DNA from: Aurelia coerulea
Lineage: Eukaryota; Cnidaria; Scyphozoa; Semaeostomeae; Ulmaridae
Length of the DNA: 64,000 nt
Assembly (NCBI GenBank): GCA_039566865.1
Contig: CM076961.1
Span: 13,105,501 to 13,169,500 of the forward strand
Direction of reading: 5' to 3'
This document shows, in pieces, positions 12,310 to 26,100 of the stretch (positions are counted from its first letter, which is position 1; each line of letters starts with the position of its first letter). The notes under the pieces are model-generated. The model searched no databases. It was not told the origin of the DNA and saw only the letters and a program-made list of their open reading frames with translations. The position numbers and the translations under genes were made by a program.

Positions 12310-12434
12310 ATGGAGATTGTGACCTTGGCATTTGAACAAGATCTGTCAAGGTTTGTGAAGCACATAAAAACAAAAAAGAATGGGGAGTTTCAAAGTGGAA
12401 GTACAGAAAAGCATATCAGCAAACAAGCTAAGAG
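12310..12434 (+). CDS. CFAP54: CFAP54 exon 1 (first visible coding exon)
   Basis: The frame from the ATG at 12310 encodes a short helical block (TLAFEQDLSRF) like the N-terminal part of other CFAP54 proteins. It ends with two bases (AG) before a GTAATT donor and joins in phase to exon 2, making a Ser codon. A pyrimidine-rich tract and an AG at 12300-12301 look like a splice acceptor, so the exon may begin at 12302 behind a 5' UTR or another coding exon. The ATG is therefore the earliest supportable start, not a proven one. It is 12.5 kb from exon 2. Confidence 0.65.
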
Positions 12435-15400
12435 GTAATTCTTCCTTTGAGGATACAAAGCATGTTTTGTTGCTCAACCCTTCTTTTAAGTTGAGATCTT
12501 CTTGCTGAAATTGTGTGTTATTGAAACCACTTGGACATACTAGCATAGGAATTAGATTATTAAAGACATTGCACTATTGGTTGATACATCTTTTGATTGA
12601 TGTCATGGATTGAAAGGAACTTTAGGTATTTGATTATAAGTGTTCATTGGAAATCGTTGATATCTTAGTTATTTTCTGAATTATTGTCTTTTTATTTGTA
12701 TTGAAAGGATTCACGAAAGCTTTGACAATTATTAAAATTGTTATGAGCTTTAAATTAATGGAGGAAAACAGTACGATCCTGTAATAATAATAACATCATT
12801 TTATTATGGAGGATGGACATTTCAACAATAGGTGTTGCTAGCATGGCTGGTGTAATCTGCATAACGCAGGCTGCATAATGCAGTTTGCATGCTATGTTTT
12901 ATGGCCAAGGGCTGCATGGCTGTACCAAGAGGCCATCTCCTTGATGATGCTAAGCTTTTTGGTGTCAGGGTGTGTTGAACTGTTCTTGTCAAATAGATCT
13001 TGCAAGGAGATCTGAAAACTTGCCACGATTCAGATTAGAGATCCATTGGAATTCCACGTCAAAACGTAAACTTGGGTACAAGTACATCAAAATTGATGTT
13101 CTATGATGTAGTGTTTGTCAAAGTTTCTTGTGGATGATGGGATAAATTCGATAGTTCAAAGAAAATTCGGAAGATTGTATTCACATAGTCCATGTTTTCA
13201 AGCTAGGCAATAGGGCTAACACGAAAACTCAGACTTTGAAATCTCGAAAGTTTGTTATAAGATGTCCAAGAACTACAAGTTTTGGGTTTTTTGAATTGTT
13301 AGACTTCTCACCGCTTTATTTTAAGCAAGTAACATGTTTATGACAACACATAAGGTCGTTTGGAAGGTCATTACCACATTCCATAGTGCTGTCCCTATCA
13401 CTGCGTCATATTTTTTTAAGTAACGTGCATTGAAGAAGTAATGATGTTATTTGATTTGATTCCCCATTGATTCGATAACAATGATCTGTGGCTATCAAAA
13501 TCCGAGTCAGAGGCACTTTAATCATTTGCAGCGAAGCAATTCATGACATTGATTTGCCAATTCTTCGGCCTGTTTTTTCCAAATGAACAGGTAGTCCTCT
13601 CGTGCCAATGCTTTGCAACTCCTCTTCAACCATGCAAGCCATGCAGTCTTTGGCCATGAAGCATAACCTGCATTATGCAAACTGCGTTATGCAGATTACA
13701 CTAGCCGTTATCATCAACATGTGTCCTGTCAAGGGAACAGAAAAAGTCTATGAAAACTCTGATCAAATCTAGCAGTAATTGCAATGATCATTTAAGAGTT
13801 CTATACATATTACAAATTTGCAACTAACATTTTCAGCTTTTCTGAGGTTGATTGGAAGTTCGCTGTAAAGCTTTGCACCCATAAAATGAAAGGACTTCCT
13901 AGATCCCTTAAAAGCTCTATTAAGCCCCGGGGGATTATCTAATTTTAGACACTCCAGAGGGGGGCTTATTTTCAAAATAAAATGACAAGGATAGAGCTCC
14001 ATCGCCCTGTTCCGACCACTGGCTGCTGTGAGCGCTCTTTGTGTCGAATCATGCAATGTTCATTTTCAAGCGAAATGGGTCCTACCATTAAAAAAAAACG
14101 CGCGAAAAAATACTTTGCTTTTGCCATGAGCTTCAAGTTCAGACCTGGTTTACTTTTTTCTGGCGTGTGAATCCAGCGATGTTAGAAGCTGAAAAAGGCC
14201 TACCTGTCATGGAATCCTAAGTAGTCGCCATATTCCCCTTCGTGTTTCCTTGCAGCAATTATATTTCCTCTCGTTTCTCTGCTACTGTTTACCAGAACCG
14301 CAATCAAATCATTCAAACTTTACGCGAACTCTCTAAGTGGATATTTACAAAAAAATCTCGATCATAATGCTTCCTGCTTCCCAGCCGGGGGTCAAGTTCT
14401 AACTTCAGTCAGATAGGCTATAGCCTGCGTGCAGACTCAACTATCCTAGTGGGGGGTGAAAGGGGGTATTGAAATACGCAAATACGCCCATCCTCATTGA
14501 GTGGAAACTCCGACCAGAAACGTTGACCTTGTGTCGAGCTCAGAATTTGTTGCATCACCATCGTCGTTGTCAGTACTTGAATCGTACTCGAGTTCAGTTT
14601 CTTCAATTTCGTTTTCAGTGTTGTCAGTTTGCTCTGCATCAACCATTGCATTTCTACCACTTGCAAAGTTAGTTTTCTCCGTGATGACTAGCTTTCTTTG
14701 ATACATCATTTCTGGCATAGTGCCATATTGTCGTTTCTTGACGAGTTGTCCTCTGAAGTCTCTGATGCACAGCAGCGCCATACGTGCAGGCGTCATCTTG
14801 CATTTCGCCAATCGACTTTTCATTCATGTTTATCTGCGCTAGTGGGGAAACCAAAGGTAGGGCTTATGACTGAATATCATGCTCTCTAGTTTTGGGTAAT
14901 ACGAGGCCTTATTCTCACTTCTGTAATGGTAAAAGGTCGATGATGACAAGTGTTTGATACTGTCTTTGATGGTATTGCCAAAATCCCTACAGTATTCATT
15001 TTTTGATGGTAGTGGATGTTTGATATGGCTTGTTGAATGTAGATGTTCCACATCTAACATCATGCAGCTGCGAATATTCGTGCCCAAAATTCCAAAAGAT
15101 GACAATATAGAGTCTAACCTCTGTAAACTCCAAACTAGAATATCTACTGACTTTATTGTGGAAGCAGAAGCCATTCCCTGAACGGGGTGTCCAAGTCAGA
15201 CCCAAGGCACTTTTCGAGTTGGGTCTACCCATAATTTTTGGGTCTAGGGTAAGTTTTTCAGGTCTGTTACTATTTAGGCTCTTCGATTTTGGCTCTACAG
15301 ATAGATGAAGTTTGGGTTTTCTTGAAAAAATAAGAGTTTTATACAATCTTAACGGAACCGATAAAAAACAGTATGTTGTTCTTGATTAACTGAAAATGCC

Positions 15401-18400
15401 TGAAATTAGGAACACGTGGGGGTAAGCCAGCGCAAATCCAGATAAAGTGGTCGTGGACTATTTCTTTTGCATACTTTAGGTATATTCCAATAAACTCCAG
15501 TACCCATAAGCAGCGTGGCAAGGGTAAATCAAGTGGTGGGGCATGGAAATGAGGGGGTCTGAGGGCGAAGCCCTCAGAAAAAGTTTTGGGGCCACGCCCT
15601 TTACTTTGGCTTAGAATGCATCTCCCAATATCATTCTTGCCATTTAGGTCATTAATGACAAGGTAACCTTGATAGTTTTATGACAGTCATCATGTAAATC
15701 AGATCACTTCTTACTCGCTTTCGGTGGTGAATGTTTCTGATTCATCAAAACTGGTCATCTTGCCCGGCGAGTGCAGTGTTAATGAAAATATGACACGACG
15801 CTCATCCCTGATTTCACTAAGAAAGGGGTATATGTGAAGCAAAATCCTAGGAACCAGCATCAGAGCAAATTGTTGAAAGTTTCCAAAGAGTGCTCATTTT
15901 CATCTTGCATCATTTGTTCAAGGATCGCGATGGGTAGCCCACATTGCAGAACACGGATCACAGCATCGGTGGACGTTATGAGAACTGTTTCAAAATGCAA
16001 AATTATCACAAAATCAATCATCTCTACTGAAGGTCACCGTAACAGGCTGTTTTTACTTAAACAAATATCTGACTGAGAAAATGCTACATACACTCTTTTT
16101 TTATAAGAATATTGTTTATAAGAATATTCAGGCTCAGAATCATCCAAATTCTAAGAATATTATAAGAATATTGCTCAGCCTCAGCTCGTATGTTTGTGTC
16201 TCATTTTCCAGCAGTTGCCTGTTTTGCGATGCTCATAACATTCTTATTGTTATAATTGCTTAAATTTGTTTTTCGTTCGACCATTTCTTCATAATGATAT
16301 GACACTCCTTTGGACTATGTTCCCCTGAAACCATATCAGATTTGAAAAAATAAGAATACTTTAAGAATATGTTAAGGCTCAAAACGAAAAATTTCTTAAG
16401 AATATTGAGGCTGGAAAAAATTTATAGTATTCTTATAAAAAAAAGAGTGTAAGTCTATTGTGACGTTCTGGGTCTAAGAGTATCATTTAAAATGTTGGGT
16501 CGATCACAAAATTGCTTTCAATATTCTGGGTCTGCGCCAAACCCAAGAGTTTTGGTCTGGGTTTACGCAAATTTCTGCTGGGTTGAACACCCTGTCCCTG
16601 ACGTCCATTTGGGGTGTTTGGTAAATGCTCTGTAGAACTAACTGCTCTTTCAAAGTCCATAAGAACTTGCTTCCACTGCTGCATTTTGTTGGATGCTTCT
16701 GACAGTGCCATGTTGGAGCATGATTGTCCTTTCTACCTTTCCCGTGGACGGAAAAAAGCATTGTAAGGCTTGCCAATAGCCTCAAGCAAATTTGCTGTCT
16801 CGTTGAGAGGTGTGATCAGCTTCACGGAATTTGACTGGGCATCATCACAGGCATACACCACAGTATCAAATTCTACACATATGGGCTGTTTGAATTGACA
16901 TGCTCAGCTGGCCCATCTTGGCAAAACCCTCTACTTTGCTGCCAGCGAAAAGATGAATAGCACAAAGGAAAAATTTAATGGGAGTGGGTAGCAAGATTAA
17001 TGCTAGTTCCTTCGCTGTGGGCCACTTAGATATTTTGCTCGTTGACACAGATACTTTAAGCAAGATGATACCACTTTCGTAGAGCTCATGTCGGCAAAAG
17101 GAACAGTTCTGGGAAATTTTTCTGTTCCCTCTTATAGCATTTAGCTTCATACTTGTCCTCTTTTCTCTTTTTACTGTTTTAGTCATTTTACTTTGCATCG
17201 GGGAGAAAGGATCCAAAAATACGTTTAAGACTATAGTTAAGTCCGAAATACGCTTTAGGATATCGGAAAAATACGTGATCCGTCAAGAAAACAAAATACG
17301 AAAATCCGTTTTGTAGAATAGACAAACACAAAATCCACTTCTTATAATCAACAAAATACACCGATCCGCTAAGCCTTTCACCCCCCCCATCCTAAAGTGT
17401 ATGGTCGAGTCTGCACGCAGGCTAGATAGGCTACAAATCGCCCTCTTCCTATCACGAGGTTTGGCTTTGAATCTCTCCATGTGAAATAACATTGAAACCT
17501 CACCTGGTGGTTCCGTTGATTTTGGATACGCATGAGGTAGGGTCTGAATTAATGCCAGGGGGTCATTGAAGTGTGGAAGGGGGCTGTGCTAGATTATTGC
17601 CAGTTATTTTGTAAAAGCCTGTAACTTTCAATTGTAAATAGCTTATGGTGTTATCAAACGAATATAGAGGCAAAATGCTACTTTTCAAACGATAACATGA
17701 GCTGAACATCTTATGTTATGTGTATGGCATCCATTTCAATTGGAAACTGCGTTTTGTTGGGCCCTCTGCGGTGGCGCTGCTCAAAATTCATGCGTGAACT
17801 TGCGTGATCGGAACAGGGCGATGAAATGAAGATATCGCGATTTCATCGCTGTATTTTTTGACAACGATTTTACGGAAGACGGTGGCTAAATCTGCAATAA
17901 CTGGTTTCTATATTTTAAACCATGAAATTAGGAATAATTCAATAGCAATAAATTTTCCTATAACATTTTCTTAGGCCAAGTAACTCAAGCGTTCTTTTCC
18001 AGTAATAGGAACAGGGCGATGGGGCTCTATAAGTGATCACTTCTTTTACCCCATATTTTGCAGATTCAACATACAATCTTATGAGTCAGTTACGTAACTT
18101 AGATACAGTTTTGTCCCAAACTATATCAAAATTGACATGAAAATCTGTTTATTTAAGTAAATGGAAGATCGTTGGCAACTTCAAGAATTCGATATATAAG
18201 TGCAGAGGCTTAAAGTTTAAGCCCCCACACTTATATATCAAATTTGAGGAGTTGCCAATTAAAGAGCCACTGTCACCTAGGATCCTTTGCGGGCATGTTG
18301 TAATCTCAGGTTATCTGAAAGTCAAATTTTGCCTGAGCGGAAAATATGGATCTGCACTGCATTAGTCATTGGTTTCGTTCAACCTTTCTGAATATGAACA

Positions 18401-21400
18401 ATTGCTGAAGCTGATGTGATATTTGAATAGGTAAAGACTCATTTTCTGGATTTGTTTTGATCAAAGCATGGGAGTAGTCTGCGTTTACAGAGTCGTAACA
18501 CAATAGAGAAGCCAAAAGAGGAACCAAACACAGATGTTTTCGAAGCTTCCTGCAAATACTCCACAAGATTTTCAACGAAAATTTTGATTTTACATCTTCA
18601 TCTTTGCCTTCCCTTGCAACTCCCGTTCCAGCGATCCATAAAAGTTGGTCGCCATCACTTAGCTTTGTTTTTTATTTCCCTCCTCACGGTGCGTGAAGGA
18701 CCCTGGGTGACAATGGCTCTTTCATACGGAGGGGGCATTTAAAAATTTGGCTCAGAGAGGGGGGTTTAATAGAGGTGGGGGACTAGACAGAGCTTTACGG
18801 TATTCTGATTTGATACTCAGAAGCCTTATCAAACCTTGGCTGTTTCCTGTTTGTGTTTTATGCTGTTGTAACTCAAAATAACCTTGAAAGTTCTTGCAAG
18901 TATCATTGTTTAAACATTTACGTACATGTACATGACTGATTGAATTTCTGTGGAATTTTTTGAGTTTCCATTTGTACTGTTTAAACAGCGATCATGACAT
19001 GATAAAATCCTCTTTACATGAGCTAAAGTCAACTTGAGTTGCAATGCTCCACAATACGCGAAGTTTGGCAGAATTATTGGGTCATACACAGCTTTTGCAG
19101 CGGTAAGATTGAGAAAATCCCTTATCTTTGCCAGTTATCGAAATCTGGACGATTCACGTTTGAAGCACTTCACAAAGTGGATCTTGAAGCATACCATAGT
19201 TGATGATGAAGGTCAATAATATGTTGGTTCTTAAACAGAGATCTGCTGCTTTTGTGCTCTATGATTAGGGATTTGATGACGTCACAACCGGAGAACTGTT
19301 TGAAACTAAGGCACTGTAATTTTGAAAACAATCAAGATAGCAAAGATTGCCAGTGACAACTTATAACCAAATACCTGAAGTTTCTTTGAAGCCATTAAAG
19401 TTGGCGAAAGATGCATCAACCAATCATGCAATGTTTTTTGAAGATTTTGTTCCTATACTAGATTGGTATGATAATCAAGATCCCTAAATATAGTCTGTTC
19501 CTTGATATATCATTTCAAAAAGGACAAATCAACATTTTACTTAAATCTCAGTTTTTTAATTTTGCAAGTACCAAACTGTTTCCATGACTTGCTCAATGTG
19601 TAATTCTGCAACCAAAGCTGCACAAATTGTCTGTTTTCTTATGACATACATTGAACTGCCTAAAATGTGAAGTTGCATTGCCTGCATTCTGCATTCTTGC
19701 AAAACCAAATTTCTGTTAGGGGCCGTCGACAATTACTTCTCGTCACGCATCGCGGCCCTTGGGCCGCGAAGGGCCGCGATCATCGAAGCCCCCTACCCAC
19801 CCTCTGATTGCGGCCCAAAAAATTTTCTTTGTTCGTTTCATAGTAGGCCACGATAAATCGTACACTGGACCGATTTTGAAGGTTATGACTTAATCTTTTT
19901 GCAAATTTTTTTCCTTTTTTAGTTTTTAGAGATGGAAGCGAGTTTCTTAAAATTTTAGTTTTCGAAAACACCGAACAACGATAAAAAAATTGATCAAATT
20001 TTTCTAAAGACTCGACATGAAAGGACAAAGAAAACGTTTTCAGTGTGATTTGGAGATTTAAAAATTGATTATTGTAAATTTCTGCACGAGCGTTACTTCC
20101 ATGATTGACCCGTTGCGAAATTCTGTAGTAGTTACAATAAAGTGCCGCCCCAAAGCCATCACAAAATAAAAAATTTAACAAGACTTCCTGCTTGCTTGCC
20201 TCATGACCCTTCCCTGTTTGTCTTTTAAACCCCATTGGCACAAGAACGCAACCTGCACGAAGCATAGATTCAATGAAATTACAAAAGAAAAGACATAATT
20301 TTTATATCCTTGAAAATAATGTTACATTTTTCCCAAGAAATCACGAACTCTCATCTCGTACAGCAGATTACAAGTAATCGATTTCTAAATCTCCAATCCC
20401 CATGAACAAGTTCTATTCATGTCGATTCTTCAGAAAACTTGATCGACGTTTTTTGATCGTTGATCTTTGAAAATTTCGAATACGAATTTTCAAGAAACTC
20501 GCTTCTATCTCTAAAGACTGAAAACAACAAAATTTGCAAAAAATCCTAGAATCTAATTCAGGCTAGCCTGCGTGCAGACAATACCTAACTAGGGAAAAGG
20601 TATAGTCTGCGCAACGCTGTTCAATATCGTGTATTGTGTGAGTCAGCATTTCATTTCAATGGCAGTTTGAATGGCCCTTTCTTCTTAGCGTCTGGTTATT
20701 GTCTGCAGTAGGGTAGTTAAAATTCCAGAGTATTTTGTTGCTAATGAAGTTTGCCTGGAGAACAAAGTGAAACCTGAGATTTAATCACATGATGACCATT
20801 CTCAAATCTGATTGCTTCCTCGTTTCCCGGGAAAGTGATTTTGTTGGCTGCTACAACAATACGTTTTCTTTGTTATCACTATTGCGTAATAAATGCTGAA
20901 GCACGCACTACAAAAAATCCTAGAATCTAATTCAGGCTTTCTGCTAAAGATTAAGTCATGAATCTTGAAAATCGGTCCAGTGTACGATTTATCGTGGCCT
21001 GCCAAAAGTGCATAGTTATTTTAGCGCACTCGGTATATACTTTCTTCAATCTCTAATCTCTAATGTGAGATTTCGTCACGCAAACATAATCCATCACGGC
21101 TTTTGCCGGAACCCCTGACCCCCATCACGGCCAAAGGCCGCGATGCGTGACGAAAAGTAATTGTCGACGGCCCCTTAGGATTCAGGTGTCAAACAAAGCG
21201 AGCGAGTTAAAAATATTATCGAAGTTTGCCTGAATGAGACCTGAGGTCAAGAAAAATCTACCAAATTCCAATCACTATGGTTCATTTCACAGCAGAGAGG
21301 CTAATTTAGATGCAAAATTTGTTTATACTAAAAATCAGCCATATTGCTCTGTCGTTATTAGGGATTTTGCCTGGAAATTGTTTTTTGAAAGAGCTTGAAA

Positions 21401-22907
21401 CAAGACAGGAAGCTGCAACCAAATTTTGCAAGTTTTAAAAATTTGATATGATGACAGTTAGATGAAAATCTGAGAAATTAAAATAAGAACTTTCAATGAA
21501 AGAAGACACAATGGTATAATTTGTTTTTCACTTTAGATGCTGTTTATGCTCGTTGTCACTGTTCATTAGATGAAAATTAGAGACGATTTGAGGCATGTTT
21601 AGTCTTTCAGCAAGAATGTTCAAAACGGCTCCATGACAAAGTAGCTGAAGACTCTAGAACCAAATAAGATAACTAAACAATGAATGAAGGTCAATAATAT
21701 GTTGGTCGTTAAACAGAAGTCCAAAGTCAAAGTCAGAAGTCAGAAGTTAGAAGTACACAATGAACCATAAGTGGCATAAAATATCTAAAAAGGCAATCAG
21801 AATCGTGTCTTTTAAACAGCGGAGCACCCATAGCAAACCATGTTTAAATGTGTTGGTTTGCTAAAACCATAGGTATTGTGGACACGATTTGTGTCGATCG
21901 TGTCCAAAATACCTGGCCTAAATGTTACTAAATGAATGAATGTAGTTCGTTGCCTTGCTCGTCCTCATTTCATGAGTATCTCTGCTCTTTTGCCTCGGCA
22001 GCCATTCTTACTTACTCAAATTAAACGGCCTAGGGTTTCTGAACAGTGCCGCGGTCTATACTAGTTCCCAGATCGTCGCAGCCCTCGAACGACTCATCCT
22101 GAAATGGAAATTGAAATTTCAATTTAAGGATGAGTCGTTCGAGAGCTGCGACGATCTGGGAACTAGTTTAGAGCGCGGCACTGTTCAAAAACCAAGGGCC
22201 TAACGTGGAATTTGAGTAAGCAAGAATGGCTGCCGAGGCAAGAGAGCAGAGGTAATCATGAAATGAAGACGAGCAAGGCAACGAACTACATTCATTCATT
22301 TAGCAACATTTAAGCCAGGTATTGTGGACACGATCGACACAAATCGTGTCCACAATACCCATGCTAAAGCCTAGAAAATTTTTTAAACTCAAATGTGTTA
22401 AATTCATATTTGATATCTCCAGAGGAAAATCAGAGACCCCCTTTGGGAATTATTTCAGTTGGTTCCATCTCGGCACAATTTTAGTACCAGACAGGCCGCA
22501 CCTGAACTGTTTTCACAACGCGTCACCCGAATCGTACTATATTCTCATTGGGAGGTCCCTTTCATTGCCAGATGGACCTAAGATATGGCGAGTGCTTCGG
22601 AGACTGCACATGCCTGAACTGTAATCTAGGACCGGAGAGAGTAGAATATAAAGAAAACACACAGAGATAACAACTCCTCTTCATAACTCAAAAAACCCAA
22701 CCCCAATAGATAGTATATTTCCAAGCCTTGTGCATAAGTTAAACCTGCATACATTATGCTTTTCGACGACCTAAGAACTTCTTCAAGTAGCTGAACACCA
22801 TAAAAAAACATGGTTTTTTTTTCTTCTTAAAAATAGACTCTTTGTAATTGACCTGCAATGAAACAATACAGACTGTAAACCCGCAAATAATGTAAGGATA
22901 ATAATAC

Positions 22908-22938
<31 letters not shown>

Positions 22939-22957
22939 AATAATAGTAATAATAATA

Positions 22958-23006
<49 letters not shown>

Positions 23007-23135
23007 TAGGAACTGCAAGGATCCTTCGTAAAGTACTTAGCATCTGAACTTCAGAACATGACATGCCTTAGGTGTATTGTTTACACCCGGCCAAAGAAAA
23101 AGCAACCAGTATGAACTGTGACATTTAGCACCACG

Positions 23136-23183
<48 letters not shown>

Positions 23184-26100
23184 CTAAAGCATCTTCAATG
23201 ATAACAGAAAATAAAATATAAAAAAAAAAAAAACTGTTATTTGACCAAACGTTTCGATATACAATCTTCTTCAACGTGAGCTAGGACAGCCAAGTATTTA
23301 TAGTAAATAATATATTTACATCACAATACATGCACATTAAAAATAAGAGATAATTTACAATTGTAACAGACAAGATAATAATAAATAAGATACTGGAATA
23401 TCGTCACCACAATGAGGAGAGTTGCAAAAAAAATATCTCAATGAAAAAATAATAATAATAACAACAACAACAAAAATAATTACTAATGCTAAACAGTACA
23501 CGGTATAAAGAGCTGGAAATTACAAAAAATGTAAGAACTGGAAAAATATTGTATGTGTGATGCTGCAAAAGCCCATATAATAATTGTCTGCTCCTTCCAA
23601 GACAGAGAGACTACAAATGACAAATGACGAAGAAGCGGCAAAAATACAATTGGCAAATGTGTAAATCAAGCGTAATTAATTGACTAAATAGGTCAAGAAT
23701 CTGCCAATACAATTCAATTTGTTGCCGTATAAGGTTAGCTATAGCGATGTATCAACCTTATGGTGTCAAATCTGTCCAACATGAAATAAGCCGATGTCAG
23801 ATTTGCAATATGATCGCGGGAAACTTTTGTATTGTATGCACTTTGTGCGCTTGTTTATTTCAGTGCTAATTAGAAGAGATAAAAACACTAATTAATCGCA
23901 TCAACAAGCGTTACTGACTTAATTACTTTCTTACTGACCTCGAAGCCCCTTCTTAGGTTACAAAGGAGTTTGTGATCAAAAAGGAGAGATTCAGCGTGAG
24001 ATACGGACACAGCTTCCAGTTGAAGCAGATTGAAAAAAGGCAAATCAGGATGTCTTATGGGATTCCACAACAACAAAGCCCAGACATCAAAGAAGACAGT
24101 GTAATGATGCTTGTTCGTTGATATTGATAAGTTTTCTGTTATGCTGGTCAGATGTAGTGCAGCCCATGAACGAGTTGCAAAGGCCAGATGCACAAGTGTG
24201 TACCGTAACAGTAACGCCATCCAAGTTGTAGATAACTAGATGCTTCTATTGTTTTATTCCGTAGGGACTTAAATTCATCTGTAATTTCAATGGACCTTGC
24301 CAATGAGAATAGAATAAGGAATGCAATCAGATGCTCTAGAACCAAGAAATTATTCTCAAAAAAATGCACAACTTCTAAACAACTACTGATTCAATCCTGA
24401 ATTATTCAATCGTTCATTTAGTATTCCATTATCCGAATCTTGAATAACAAACTGTTTGTCTTTCTTTCTTTCTTTATCTATCTTTATCTTCTGTTCGACC
24501 TTTTTGCATGTTCTTATCAAGGGTGTTCCAAAGAAATGGTGCTCCTTATTTGTGGCTGCCGCGGAGGAGCTGTAACTTCGTAAGCTCCCTTGCTTACATA
24601 GTTGCATGAGACTTACTCTTGTATTTGTGCAGAAAAAATCCATTTGTGATTGACTGTTAGTCAAAGAGCACTCGACTCGATCGCCTGCGCGCAGACTTTG
24701 ATCACTTGGGAGGAGAGAAAAGTAGTTCCTCTTTTCTTTCCTTCTTTCCTTTCTTTTCTTTTCCTACAAAGTAGTTCCTTTCTTTTCTGTCCTCTCCCGT
24801 AACAAAGGTCTGCACGCAAGCTATTGACTTGAATGCTCCTCAGAGTGATCTTCTTTATTTTTTCTTTCTTCCTTTGTAACTTACATGTGATGAAATAATT
24901 ATGAATACTATTACAATATTAATGTAGCACATATGATACTTTTATAATTCTTAAGCATTTATTCGCAACCATTTCGTTTTAGCCATAGCAGTCTGTGGAA
25001 GCTTTGGAACACATACGAATCAAGGCTGAACAAAGTATATTTTGAAGAAAAGCTGTTGATCATTGGAGAATTCTTATATTCATCAGGGGTAAGCAAATTA
25101 TATGCGCTCATCATCTGACCAAGGACATGGTTCTATTATTGGCCCCCTTCTTTTCCTAATTTACATCAAATATGATTTACCTATTTCGCCATCCATCTGT
25201 TTATTTGTTGATGATACTAACATTTATTGTGGAGCTGAAAGTCTTAATCTGCTTCAACAGACTCTTAATAAAGAAGTGAAAAAGTGAAAATGAGGCTGGA
25301 TGTTAGCAAATTTTTATTGAATATTGATAAGACTAATTTTATTATTTTCATGTCTCCTCAGCATTCTTGCTCTGAAATTGTCAGTATCAAAATTGGAAAT
25401 CTTCCAATTAAACAGACTAGCTATGTAAAATTTCTCAGCATTCTGTTGGATGAACTTCTTTCATGGAAGTTCTGTTGGACGAAAGTTCTTCTTCTGCTCC
25501 TACATTCAGTAACTTAAACAAATTAACGCTGCATGATCTTTTTCATCTCAAACTGCTCACCTTTTTGTATGGATGTGTAAATAAGATCTCTCCTGCTTAT
25601 TTCACTCTTTCTTTGCTTCAGTAGAATCTGTCCATCAATATGGTACTCGGCAAGCTACCAAGGATAGTATTTTCTTAACTCGGAAAAACTCTAATCAATA
25701 TGGAATTAGGCCAGGACGTTACTGTGGTGCTAAAGATGTGGAATGCCATTCCGATAGAAATAAAGAAATCCCCATCTGTTATCAGTTTTCGTAGAAACTT
25801 GAAATCATACTTATTTGACAAAAATTACATCAACTGATTGTAGCTGTAAACAGCCATGAAAGGATAAATCAAAATGACTATTTGTATATGTTACCTACTG
25901 AGAGAGCCCCTCCCTTACAAATTTCCTTGCATAGAAATCCTGTACTCTTTAGTTTTTCTTGTATCTTTGTTATATTTGATATTTTCTGTTCTGTAATTTT
26001 CTTTCTGGATGTATAATGTAGTTGTAATTTATATTGTTGTATGCACTGGAATTTTAAATCATGAAACTGTACTTTACTGACCTTAGAAAATACCTAAGAC

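Larger units (their letters stand above)
14494..17216 (-). pseudogene. Decayed ORF(s) inside the Mutator-like element
   Basis: Minus-strand reading gives pieces in order: a Lys/Arg-rich block with NCSFCRHELYESG and FFLCAIHLFAGSKVE (16866-17216), a middle piece (16487-16785), then ECRDFGN-type sequence with YCRDFGNTIKDSIKHLSSST and YHYRSENKASYYPKLESM (14839-15174), and an acidic tail with ETELEYDSSTDNDDGD (14494-14823). Stops, frameshifts and the nested insert at 15184-16594 break it. I do not recognise a DDE domain; the function is unknown. Confidence 0.5.
14421..17424. mobile_element. Mutator-like element, TIR TAGCCTGCGTGCAGACTC, 9-bp target duplication
   Basis: Inverted ends TAGCCTGCGTGCAGACTC lie at 14421 and, as complement, at 17407-17424, followed inward by a G-run and GTGAAAGG. 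Both flanks carry the 9-bp direct repeat GATAGGCTA (14412-14420, 17425-17433). A 9-bp duplication is typical of Mutator-like transposons. The interior holds decayed minus-strand ORFs and a nested 1.4-kb element. The same TIR occurs on a 143-bp element at 24681-24823. Confidence 0.85.
19719..21174. mobile_element. Harbinger-type non-autonomous element, TTA target duplication
   Basis: Inverted ends GGGGCCGTCGACAATTACTT and the complement at the right, followed inward by CACGCATCGCGGCC, have TTA on both sides (19716-19718, 21175-21177). A 3-bp TTA/TAA target fits PIF/Harbinger. The interior is largely a foldback MITE of the GGCCACGATAAATCGTACAC family that inserted later. Confidence 0.82.

Noticed and set aside
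22783..23064. Minus-strand ORFs with long poly-Tyr or poly-Ile/Leu runs
   Set aside because: They are translations of the (TAA)n microsatellite.
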